A program made the translations under genes and the position numbers. The notes beneath the pieces are model-generated. The model saw nothing but the letters and a program-made list of their open reading frames with translations. It did not search any database and had not been told where the DNA came from. From NCBI GenBank assembly GCA_016186175.1, contig JACPMB010000009.1, positions 1-64,000 of the forward strand: DNA of 64,000 bases. The letters are read 5' to 3'. Source of the stretch: Candidatus Peregrinibacteria bacterium. Lineage in GTDB: Bacteria > Patescibacteriota > Gracilibacteria > Peribacterales > Peribacteraceae. Below are positions 9,901-19,200 of this stretch, in pieces (position 1 is the first letter of the stretch; each line of letters begins with the position of its first letter).

Positions 9901-10068
9901 TGTCAGACGCGTGTGATCTCCCGCTCCAGTCTGATCTGAGCGTAAAGAAACTATTACAAAGCCATCCCTCTTTCAGATCAGACTGGTGCGGGGCGATCCC
10001 TGCACTTGCAGAGGCGCTCCTGACGATATCCAGGGGCTTCACCTTAGTAGGGCGCGGCCCCTGTTTTT
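9901..10068 (+). ncRNA. Candidate structured small RNA
   Basis: Consensus promoter upstream; imperfect long stem 9915-9939/9973-9998 including perfect 14-bp CCAGTCTGATCTGA/TCAGATCAGACTGG; ends in CAGGGGC...GCCCCTG-TTTTT. Confidence 0.6.
10031..10068 (+). terminator. Rho-independent terminator of the sRNA candidate
   Basis: CAGGGGC (10031-10037) pairs with GCCCCTG (10057-10063), followed by TTTTT. Confidence 0.6.
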
Positions 10069-10604
10069 GATTGAATTTTTTTCCGTTTTGCCTTTCTGCT
10101 GCCTATTACCGCGCCCAGCGTCGTGAACGCGACTAAATCCAGCCCGAATCCGGATCGCGGTAATTGCTCCCCGTGTGTGGAAACATTTGAGGCAACATGC
10201 TGTGCATCTTCTTTTGTCGGAACACTCAGGTCGGCTGCCCGGGAGTCTGCATAAGAATCCTCTTCCGGCAGATGCACATTTTCCTGCGCCGGCTCATTTA
10301 TCGCCGTTTCTGAAGGTACAGCATAATCGGGCGATCCGGAGCTGAACTGTGTTTCCCGTGCTAGCGCGGCGGCCGCGGGAGCGACATATGACGACGTCCG
10401 CGCCACGAAGCGCGGATCAATATATCTGATTGATGAGGAGCTGTTTCTGTCATAGTCGCCGCCGGTGAGCGTTTTTGTCGGCCACACGGCCGCTTGCAGT
10501 CTGCTCGATGTGAACGCATACCCCTGGTAGAGCACCAACGCCATCGCAGCGCCCATAAGGGCGCCGAGAAGTTGTTTTCGGATGGTGAGTTTGTTTTCAG
10601 CCAT
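10044..10604 (-). CDS. Hypothetical surface protein with N-terminal TM and C-terminal LPRSG-hydrophobic-basic tail
   Basis: LLGALMGAAMALVLYQGYAF at N-term; LPRSGFGLDLVAFTTLGAVIGSRKAKRKK near C-term. Confidence 0.65.
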   Translation of the reverse strand: MAENKLTIRKQLLGALMGAAMALVLYQGYAFTSSRLQAAVWPTKTLTGGDYDRNSSSSIRYIDPRFVARTSSYVAPAAAALARETQFSSGSPDYAVPSETAINEPAQENVHLPEEDSYADSRAADLSVPTKEDAQHVASNVSTHGEQLPRSGFGLDLVAFTTLGAVIGSRKAKRKKIQSKTGAAPY

Positions 10605-10613
10605 TTCACGACA

Positions 10614-11009
10614 TTATAGCTCAAAATCGGAGATTTTTCCATAGCTGCTCTTAAACGCCCATGGCTCGAATGCAGGCAACCTTTCTATGTGACAGGAAAA
10701 ATCAGCTTCAGACACTCCGGGGGGCATTTTTTGATCATATCCGAGCAGCACAAGATCAGGACGCATTGATCGTACCGGCATAAAAAAATCTCCGGAATCG
10801 CCGAAAATTACATTCGCAGACGGAAAAAGTTTTTTTATCGCTTCCGCCCGCTCGCTTGCGGGCTGTGACGGCGGACGGCCTTTTATGCGTTTCACGTTTT
10901 CATCCAAGGCAACGACGACCGTGACGTCGCCTCTTTTCGCCGCTTCCGCAAGAACAAACGCATGGCCTGGATGAAAACGGTCGAATGTACCAAATAAGAG
11001 GACGCGCAT
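10614..11009 (-). CDS. Cytidylyltransferase-like nucleotidyltransferase
   Basis: MRVLLFGTFDRFHPGHAFVLAEAAKRGDVTVVVALDENV (HxGH fold). Confidence 0.85.
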   Translation of the reverse strand: MRVLLFGTFDRFHPGHAFVLAEAAKRGDVTVVVALDENVKRIKGRPPSQPASERAEAIKKLFPSANVIFGDSGDFFMPVRSMRPDLVLLGYDQKMPPGVSEADFSCHIERLPAFEPWAFKSSYGKISDFEL

Positions 11010-13066
11010 TATCGTGTGGCTAAATCAACGACGTATACTCTCTTTTCGTCAAGGACATACATCCGGCTTTCATCCGGATCCACATAAATATCCTGCAATA
11101 TCCCTATCTGCTCTCCTTCCAAAACGTATTGCCTGAGATACGACGACTCGCCTGCAGCGCTGCTGTCAGTGGCAACGATTACACGCCCTTTTCCCTGTGT
11201 CGGATCCAGGAAGTAAAAGTTGCCTCCGGGCACTTTGAAGATTTTTGTTGCGCCCTTCAGCACCGGGTATGCTCCGCCGGAAGTGTTCGCCGTGGATGCC
11301 GGCGCCCCTCCGGGAGCGTGAACGATGACGAACGGCTGCACTTCGCCGCGCAGAAGTTTTAGGATCACGCCTCCTTCTTTGAGCACATACACGCTCGCGT
11401 CAATCGCCATATCAACCGCCCCGGCGAGATCGCCGTTCACGTTGTACTGGACGGGAGCGGAGTAGCGATTGGAGAGCCGCTCATATTTGAATATCTGGTT
11501 CTTGTCCGGAACCAGCACATAGAGATATCGCAGATACGATTCGACGTCTTTGCCGGTCGTCCAGCCGGTAGGATCCTCCGTTTTCATTGGAATTACCTGA
11601 TTCGCCGAAAGCTCAACGACGCTGTTGCCGGTTGTCATGAACACCTGTGATTTATACCGTGCAAAATTGGCTCCCTGCAGTATAAGATCGTCTTCCGTCA
11701 GCTGTTTTGGCTCGTCAAGACGATTGAGCAGCACGCGATACCCGCTCTCACGATCGTAAACGAGAAATTCGCCGTCGCCGAGCCCGATCAAGCCGTGCGC
11801 GACAACGCTAGTATTTTTGGAGCTCAGATTCACCAACACCCTGGCCGGCATTCTGATTATATTGTTGATCTCTTCTTTTTTGCCGCGTATCTGATCAATG
11901 AGACTCATGGCTTCGTTCCGGAACTGGCCGGACGCGTTGCTTATCACCTGTTTCGCCTGTTCTTCCGCTCCTTCCAGCACGCGGTTGGCGCCGTCAATGT
12001 CGCCAGCCAGACGGCGGTTGTCCGCCGTTCTGAGTTCATCGGTGATTTGCGTCACGAGCTCGCTGAGTTCCGCGCGGGTTTTGCTTCTTTGACTGCTCGT
12101 CATAAGGCTCACTACGAGCCAGATGACCAGAAACGCTCCAATGGCGCCCGCGAGAAGAAACAGATGCGCGCGGCGCTTGCGTTTTGGATCCTTAAGATCA
12201 CGAATAAATTCTCTCCCCTTTTCCTGAAGAGATTGGAGACTGCCGTAGCTTATGAATTTTTCCGCCCAGCGATTCCCCAAAAACGCGCCGGCCGCATGGC
12301 CGGCTGAACGCGCCAGAGACAGCAGAGTATCCACGATGGCTCCTGCCGCGCCCGCCATACCGCGTTGCGAACGCCGTGCCGTCCCCGCGCGCCGGGGCTG
12401 TAGCGCCGATTTTGCGCGGGATTCCGCCGGAGGAATCGTTTGCCCGGCGCCGCGGCCAGGAAAATGCACAGTTGCAATTGCCGCCGTTTCTTTCTCGCTT
12501 TCCAGAGCGGCGATAACCTCATCCAGCAAGCGGTCGCCCTGGTGCACGTGCTGCGATAACTGCGCCGGAGTGAGTACTCTTAAAAGTCTCTGTGTTGATA
12601 AAACGACCGCGTCTCCGGCTTCCAGAATTCCGCTGCTGATGTGCACGAACGCCGCAACCGGCCTTCCTTTGGTGTATTCGGTGATTTGGCTGGCCGTCCC
12701 GCCGCGGATTAGATACGCTTCCGCTCTCCCGGCAGCCGACACGTGAATCTGGCCTTTACGATCTGCAACGGCGATAATTGCGTGTATGTCATCCAGCGTC
12801 CCGGAAATCAAAAATCCTTTCAGCAACCCGTTCAATTCTTTTAGCGTGCCATCAAGCCTGTTCCACATTTCGCCCTCCGTTCCAAGCAGAGAGTTCTTCA
12901 CGATGGTCGTGCACTCGTCCTTGATCGTCTTTCCATTCTGCGCATGGGCTTCTCCATGCAAAAGCAGGCACGCCTGTTCCCCGCCGGCGGAAGAGAACGC
13001 AACAGAGGCCAGCGACGTGCCGGCCGCAGGTGCCCTCGTCTCGCCTGTACGGACGACGATATCCAT
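11009..13066 (-). CDS. Membrane protein with PP2C-like N-terminal region and beta-propeller-like C-terminal region
   Basis: DDIHAIIAVADRKGQIHVSAAGRAEAYLIRGG...ILEAGDAVVLSTQRLLRVLTPAQL; TM LFLLAGAIGAFLVIWLVVSLM; repeated YVLVPDKNQIFKY/MYVLDEKRVYVVDL strands. Confidence 0.6.
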   Translation of the reverse strand: MDIVVRTGETRAPAAGTSLASVAFSSAGGEQACLLLHGEAHAQNGKTIKDECTTIVKNSLLGTEGEMWNRLDGTLKELNGLLKGFLISGTLDDIHAIIAVADRKGQIHVSAAGRAEAYLIRGGTASQITEYTKGRPVAAFVHISSGILEAGDAVVLSTQRLLRVLTPAQLSQHVHQGDRLLDEVIAALESEKETAAIATVHFPGRGAGQTIPPAESRAKSALQPRRAGTARRSQRGMAGAAGAIVDTLLSLARSAGHAAGAFLGNRWAEKFISYGSLQSLQEKGREFIRDLKDPKRKRRAHLFLLAGAIGAFLVIWLVVSLMTSSQRSKTRAELSELVTQITDELRTADNRRLAGDIDGANRVLEGAEEQAKQVISNASGQFRNEAMSLIDQIRGKKEEINNIIRMPARVLVNLSSKNTSVVAHGLIGLGDGEFLVYDRESGYRVLLNRLDEPKQLTEDDLILQGANFARYKSQVFMTTGNSVVELSANQVIPMKTEDPTGWTTGKDVESYLRYLYVLVPDKNQIFKYERLSNRYSAPVQYNVNGDLAGAVDMAIDASVYVLKEGGVILKLLRGEVQPFVIVHAPGGAPASTANTSGGAYPVLKGATKIFKVPGGNFYFLDPTQGKGRVIVATDSSAAGESSYLRQYVLEGEQIGILQDIYVDPDESRMYVLDEKRVYVVDLATR

Positions 13067-13258
13067 CGAGAAGGAAGGCTACCCCCGGCAACATGCCGGG
13101 GCAAGATGAGACTGCTTACGAAGCGTATCAGCATCGTTTCTGCAAAATATCAAACTAAAAAAACATTGGATATAAGCCAAAAAACATGCTTTGCGACATC
13201 AATGCTATTGTTTTTTCATAGTTCCGGGAGTACAGTGACGGCGGATTAATTTTATTCA

Positions 13259-15130
13259 TTGACTCACCCGGACATGTTAGAAGTTAACGGAGGAGGCATC
13301 CAGCCCCAGGCGCCTTCGCAGAATCAGGGGGGGCAATCGTTAGGCAAGCCAAGATTCGCAGGGCCGCCAGGCGGGCGACGCAGGCGCCGCCGCAGAGGAC
13401 GTCGCGCAGTAGTTACAACCCGTCCGCAACAAACAATACAGCCCTTAGCCACCATGAACGCCGGAAAAGGCCTTCGTCTCTACCCGCTGGGAGGTTTTGA
13501 GCAGGTCGGGCGCAACTGTTTTGTCATAGACGTGGACGGTGACCTGTACATCATAGATTTGGGGCTTCAGTTTCCGGACGAAGACATGCTGGGAATAGAT
13601 TATTTGATACCGGATTTGTCGGCTTTGCGCGGCAGAGAGAGTCGCATCAAGGCGATTCTCTTCACTCACGGGCACCTGGATCATATCGGCGCGGTTCAGC
13701 ATCTGCTTCCGCAGTTGCACTTTCCTCCGTGTTACGGCACCAGGCTGACGATGGCGTTCGTCAAAAAGCGCCTGGACGAGGAGGGACTGACCGGCAAAGC
13801 GCGCCTCCATAGCGTCAATTTCCGCGAAAAGGTCCGTCTGGGGAAAATCGAAGCTGAATTTCTGCGAGTCACGCATTCGATCCCGGATTCCGCCGCTGTC
13901 GCTGTTCACACGCCGTACGGCAGAATAGTCCATACCGGAGACTTCAAATTCGACATGACTCCGACGAACGAACCCCCGGCGGATTTCGCGCGGCTTGCGG
14001 AACTGGGCGACGAAGGGGTGCTGGCGATCATCGCTGATTCCACCAACGCCACCAGACCGGGCCACAGCAAAAGCGAGAGGGAAATTTCGGAAACGCTCTT
14101 CGGCCTGATCCGGGACGCCAAAGGCCGCGTGATAATCTCAACGTTCAGTTCGCTGCTCAACCGGATTGCTCAGGTCGTTGACCATGCCAAGACGTTCAAC
14201 CGCAAAGTATTCATTTCCGGCAGGAGCATGGAAACTAACATAGAGATCGCCGAGAATCTGGGATACCTAAAAACGCCGCGCGGCCTGATACGGAAAGTGA
14301 ATCCGGCGATGGATAGGCTCCCGGACAACGAAATTTTGATCATCACCACGGGCAGCCAGGGAGAGGAAATGGCCGGCCTGGCTCGAATCGGCCTCGGCAC
14401 GCACAGGCACATCGCCGTTAAAAAAGGCGACACTGTGATACTGAGCAGCAATCCGATTTTGGGCAATGAGCGCGCCGTAGCGAAGGTCATCAATAATTTG
14501 GATTTGCAGGGGGCAATCGTTAAAACCAACGCCGAGCTAGCATTGCACACGACGGGGCACGGATACCAGCAGGACCTGCTTTTGATGCACCGCCTGGTGC
14601 GCGCAAGGCACGTGATCCCGGAACACGGCGAGCCGCACATGCGCGTGGCGCACGCGGGGCTTGCAAAGAGCCTCGGTTACCCGGACAACCAGACACACTT
14701 GATGATCAACGGCGACATATTGGAATTCGACGACAAAGGCGACGCCCGCCGCAGCAAGACCAAACTTCCTTTCCGAGACGTCATCATAGACGGCCGCGGA
14801 TCGGCTGGCGAAGGCGAGCGCACGCTCCTTGACCGGAAGCTGATGAGCAACGCCGGCGCCATCATCGTCGTGTTTAAGGCGTACGCGGAAAGCAAGCGGC
14901 TCGTTGGCAATCCGGAGGTGATCAGCCGCGGGCTCCTCTACGGTTCCGAGCAGGCGCAGATCACCAAAGAGATCGTGGACGCCGCAAGACGCGCCTACGA
15001 CGAAGAGCTCAACAGAGGGGAGAAGGACAGAAAGGCCCTTAAGAGAGCGGTGACCGGCGCTCTCTTCCGCTATTTCGACCGCAAGCTCGATAGAGAACCG
15101 ATGGTCATACCGTTTGTGGTGGAGGTGTGA
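13259..15130 (+). CDS. rnj: Ribonuclease J
   Basis: MBL motif LFTHGHLDHIGAVQ, SIPDSAAVAVHTPYGRIVHTGDFKFD, DSTNA, beta-CASP FISGRSMETNIEIAENLGY, HTTGHG; Arg-rich N-term GGRRRRRRRGRRAV. Confidence 0.96.
   Translation: MTHPDMLEVNGGGIQPQAPSQNQGGQSLGKPRFAGPPGGRRRRRRRGRRAVVTTRPQQTIQPLATMNAGKGLRLYPLGGFEQVGRNCFVIDVDGDLYIIDLGLQFPDEDMLGIDYLIPDLSALRGRESRIKAILFTHGHLDHIGAVQHLLPQLHFPPCYGTRLTMAFVKKRLDEEGLTGKARLHSVNFREKVRLGKIEAEFLRVTHSIPDSAAVAVHTPYGRIVHTGDFKFDMTPTNEPPADFARLAELGDEGVLAIIADSTNATRPGHSKSEREISETLFGLIRDAKGRVIISTFSSLLNRIAQVVDHAKTFNRKVFISGRSMETNIEIAENLGYLKTPRGLIRKVNPAMDRLPDNEILIITTGSQGEEMAGLARIGLGTHRHIAVKKGDTVILSSNPILGNERAVAKVINNLDLQGAIVKTNAELALHTTGHGYQQDLLLMHRLVRARHVIPEHGEPHMRVAHAGLAKSLGYPDNQTHLMINGDILEFDDKGDARRSKTKLPFRDVIIDGRGSAGEGERTLLDRKLMSNAGAIIVVFKAYAESKRLVGNPEVISRGLLYGSEQAQITKEIVDAARRAYDEELNRGEKDRKALKRAVTGALFRYFDRKLDREPMVIPFVVEV
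14930..15020 (+). repeat. Source copy of rnj 3'-region duplication
   Basis: Aligns at fixed offset 1100 with 16030-16120; about 6 mismatches in 91 nt. Confidence 0.9.
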
Positions 15131-15170
15131 ATAAACCGCGACATGTCCCGTGAAGGTGTAAGCTGGGTAC

Positions 15171-15359
15171 ATGCATACATGGGATTACGATCGACGCACG
15201 CTCACCGATGATGAAGTCGGCCAGCGTTGGAAACTGGAGCGCATGATTCTCTACGGTCTCGGCGGCGAGAAAATCGATGCCGACCTTTTGCGAAAGCATT
15301 TGCCGTACTTGAACATCCCCGAAGACCGACGTTGTTTCCTCACACTGATACTCCGATGA
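15171..15359 (+). CDS. Small partner (putative antitoxin) of AbiEii-type nucleotidyltransferase module
   Basis: 62 aa ORF (WKLERMILYGLGGEKIDADLLRKHL) overlapping the toxin start by ATGA. Confidence 0.7.
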   Translation: MHTWDYDRRTLTDDEVGQRWKLERMILYGLGGEKIDADLLRKHLPYLNIPEDRRCFLTLILR

Positions 15360-16021
15360 CGACCGCAGATATTCTTACCGCGTCGCAAAAGGAAGTCTTG
15401 CGGATGATCGCGGGGGAAAAGGATTTGTCGCAAACATTCACGCTCAGCGGCGGCACGGCGCTCGCCGCATTCCATTTGTTCCATCGAATCTCCGACGATC
15501 TCGATTTCTTTTCGACGGATCCTGTGGACGATCTCCGGGTACGCAGGTTCGCGGAAAGCGCGCGACAAAGCCTCGGCGCCGATTCTATGGAAGCCAATCG
15601 CCTCTATGACCGTCATCTCTTCGTTCTACATATGAAAAACAGTGGCCCCATTAAAATCGAATTCACTCACTATCCCTATCCCGCATTGGAGCAGCCGGCC
15701 ATCCGGAACGGAGTGCGTGTCGAAAGCCTGCGCGACATCGCGACAGACAAGCTCGCGGCGCTCCTCGACCGGTTTGAGCCGAAAGACTACTACGACATCC
15801 ACGCGCTCCTGGACGGGAGGCATACCTCGCTTGCGACGATGCGCACCGATCTTCAGACGAAGTTTCATATCACCGCCGATGCCGTTCAACTCGGAGCAGC
15901 GCTGGCTCGGGCCCAGAGACTCCCCATTCTTCCCCATTTGCGAACGCCCGTACGCAAAGAAGACATTCAGGATTTCTTTGCGCGGCTGGCGGAGGATTTA
16001 AAGCCGGAGGTGATGCGATAA
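15356..16021 (+). CDS. AbiEii/AbiGii-type nucleotidyltransferase toxin
   Basis: FTLSGGTALAAFHLFHRISDDLDFFS...IRNGVRVESLRDIATDKLAALLDRFEPKDYYDIHALL. Confidence 0.9.
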   Translation: MTTADILTASQKEVLRMIAGEKDLSQTFTLSGGTALAAFHLFHRISDDLDFFSTDPVDDLRVRRFAESARQSLGADSMEANRLYDRHLFVLHMKNSGPIKIEFTHYPYPALEQPAIRNGVRVESLRDIATDKLAALLDRFEPKDYYDIHALLDGRHTSLATMRTDLQTKFHITADAVQLGAALARAQRLPILPHLRTPVRKEDIQDFFARLAEDLKPEVMR

Positions 16022-16029
16022 TTTTCTGA

Positions 16030-16130
16030 GGGCTCCTCTACGGCTCCGAGCGGGCGCAGATCACCAAAGAGATCGTGGACGCCGCAAGGCGCGCCTACAA
16101 CGAAGAGCTCAACGGGGGGGAGGAGGTATG
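16030..16130 (+). pseudogene. Partial, internally deleted copy of the rnj 3' end
   Basis: Encodes GLLYGSERAQITKEIVDAARRAYNEELNGGEEV*, matching rnj GLLYGSEQAQITKEIVDAARRAYDEELNRGE...EV*. Confidence 0.9.
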
Positions 16131-16140
16131 AACCGACTTG

Positions 16141-16177
16141 TCCCGCGAAGCTCGCCGCAGGCGAGCGAAGTGGGATG
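16141..16177. repeat. REP-like imperfect inverted repeat TCCCGCGAAGCTCGCCGCAGGCGAGCGAAGTGGGA
   Basis: GCTCGCC/GGCGAGC core with outer TCCC/GGGA pairing. Confidence 0.6.
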
Positions 16178-16220
16178 GTAATTCCGGTCATGGTTGAAAC
16201 GTGCCCGCCAGTTGAGCTAC

Positions 16221-19200
16221 CTACTGCCGAAAATGACCACGAATTTCACCAATAAGTAGAGCAATGTTATTCTCAGTTATCGTGCTGAAGTTATGATACG
16301 CCGCTCCAACGCCGAATGATGTTTCTTGCACTGCCCTGATGAGGGATTGCTGTCGGCGTAGCGTGTCTCCGTTCAGAGTATACATTGTAGTTAACTCCGT
16401 TATGGCTTGTGTGCGCAGTGTTGGATCAGGAATATTCACATTGGCCAGCGCTCTTTCCACAATGCTCAGCGGAGACAAAGTAAGTGTCCTGTCTAAAATT
16501 GTTTGCAGCATTGCAGACACCTCCGGACCACCTTCTGCGGATTCCTCCTGCACCGGCGATGCTTCTATAGCCTTCGCAAGTTCCTGCGCATGCTTCTGTT
16601 CCGCTGGTGTCAGTTGGAACATTGTTCCTCTTTCTGCAGATGTATCAACATTCAGGATCCGCTGCGCCCATTCCGACGTTCTGGAAGGAGTTTGATCATT
16701 TGTGAGTGTTCCTGTGCGGAAAGCAATCGTGCCGTTTGCCCGCAATGTTATGACAAACATGCGCCGTCCGCCGGGTGTCAGCACTGCTCCGGCGTATGTT
16801 GTGCCTTCTTGTGTCTGATTGATGAATGCCATTTGATCAACGGAATATGCCGCAGCGTAGAGACGTTCTGCTGATGTCATGCGGCGTGCCATTGTTTCAT
16901 TGCGTTCATTGCGTACAACTTCTTGTTGCAATCGGATCACATTCAAGTGACTCTGGATGGTTTCTCGTTCTTCATTTCTCCGTGCGTTACTGAGATGGCC
17001 GAGGGCATTACTTTCATATGCACCGACAACGAAGTGTTCGGAGCCAATGGCTCGCACTGCCGCTCGTTGCACGTATGTCGTTGGCTGCATGTCCGCATCG
17101 CAGTAGACGAATGTCGCCACGATCGTTTCGTATTGGACACCGCCCAGCGCGTAGTTCCCCCTCCGGAGCTGCAACAATTGCGGATTTCTGCCGTCCATCG
17201 TGTCCGAGTCGAGAGGTATTGCAAGCTCTTGAATAGTATCAAGCATCGTTTGAGCCCGTTCCCTATCAATATCCGGACCGTATTGATTCTGTGCTTGTTT
17301 TTCGAACGATGACCAGTCTTCGTACGTGAGGACAATCGGCGCATCTGTCTCGTTCCCGTAGAACATCGTTCGCAACGCAGGATTTAGTATTCCTCCATGA
17401 ATTTGTTTTTGAATAGATTCTGCCGTAAGCGCAGTCCGTGTCAGAGTCTTTGCGGGGTCCTCGAAATTTTCTGCTGCTTGATCACTCAACAGTCTGCGCT
17501 CGAGAGCGGCAAGATCATCAACGATGCTAATGCGCTGGCGAAGAATACCACTATTAATATTGTTACGACCGCGTGGCACACCTTCTGCCACATGCTTCCA
17601 ACGAGGATGATTTGGATCGGTACGGTCCTGCACATACCAACGTCCGCCTAAGAAAGCGATTCGAACACTTGTATTGCCAAATCGATCGTCTTCTCCGAGC
17701 ACATATTGGGCAGTTCCATCTCTCCTTGTGACGACGGCGCCTCGAACGAGGAGCATGCTGTGCCCGCCCGCCTCCACTTCTCTGGCATGAGGATGTGGCG
17801 CGGGTTGATTGGCTTCGAAATGAGCAAGCTTCGTCCCTGGCCCAGATTGCACTTCCGATATTACCAGTCGAATCCCCGCTGCTGTATTACGGTATTCTTG
17901 ATCGAATCGAATATTCAATTCCGCCACTTCGCCCACTGTTCTTCCGTTGACGTAGTGCTGATTACCGAGCAAATCCCGTTGTGTGCGCAGTTGCTGTAAT
18001 TCAGTTTCATGCGTCGCATCATTTTGCTTTTCAAGTAACTGGATGCGGTTGTTGATGCGGGAATACGACGTGCGCATTGCATCACAAAGTATGGCACGCG
18101 CTCTCCCGCGAATCATTCGTGGAAATCGCTCTTGTATGCCGCCTTCGTTCCTTGTGAGATGAAGCTCATGATCAAAATCGGATACGATGAAAAACATTTC
18201 TCTCTCCGTCCACTGGAAGAACGACCGATTGCCGGCATCGAACCACTGCGGTGTAATGCTGAGAATTTCTCTGCTCAATTCGGCGAAGAGAATTTTGCAC
18301 TTCGCTACATGCGCTTCTGGAGAGTTGTCCTCGAATTTTGTGGATCCCAGTATGCCTCTAGAAGCGTGTGCCAGGGTTCTTGCTTGTTCATATGCGGTTG
18401 CGGAGTCAATCCCAAGCAGATCACTTGGAAGAACAAAAGTGAGCAGTTGATACGGTATGTCGTTGAGGAATTGTCGTACATTAGAATTTCTGCTTATCTC
18501 TAAGACAGTTCTTGCATTATCAACAATCGGAAACACAATAAATGATGCGACTCCCAAGCGACTTGTTCGCAACAAAAATGCGGCTACGGCAGCAAGAATA
18601 TTGAGGCCAGTTGCGCCTGCTTCGGCAATTGCTTGTGTTAGCTGTGCGTCACTCATATTGCGGATCACCGAAAGATTCACCTGGTATCCGCTGGTATGCG
18701 TGTAAAGATCACGATTGTTTGAATCACGTGTGAAGCCGTTCGCTCCAATAAAGACTCGATCGAGCATTTCATTGAGTCGCCGGCGATGATCCATGACATT
18801 GGCGATCTCGAAAAGTTGCTGACGGAGATGATATCCCTCAAGCCCAACATATGCAGTTGCAAGCAGGCCCCCGGCGACGGCTCCTCTGGTGACTCCCGAA
18901 GGCAGACGGTTTACACCTGGTGCAGGCCTTAGACCTCCTGTCGCCATTCTCCGCAAGAGCGCCAAATCCACATTGCCAGCCAATCCCGTCCGCGCAACCA
19001 TATGAATTTGTTCCGCAGAGAATCCGGCCTGTTCCAGCAGGCGCCATTTTTCAACCACCGACGACAAACTATGCGCACGGAGAAGCGCTGCACCGCGTGA
19101 CATCCGCTGACCATTGATCATCACATTTGTATTTAAAAATTCAGCAGTCAGCATTTGCCTGGCGAGATTAAGCCGTGCGCCAGTATCCAGCTGTTGGAGG

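Noticed and set aside
9861-10070. 69-aa ORF over the intergenic region
   Set aside because: The start lies inside the promoter and both strands give non-protein-like sequence; the strong stems and terminator favour an RNA.
13083-13101. CCCCGGCAACATGCCGGGG hairpin upstream of the 685-aa gene as a riboswitch or terminator
   Set aside because: Simple 8-bp hairpin with no T run or further conserved structure visible; not enough to call a regulatory RNA.
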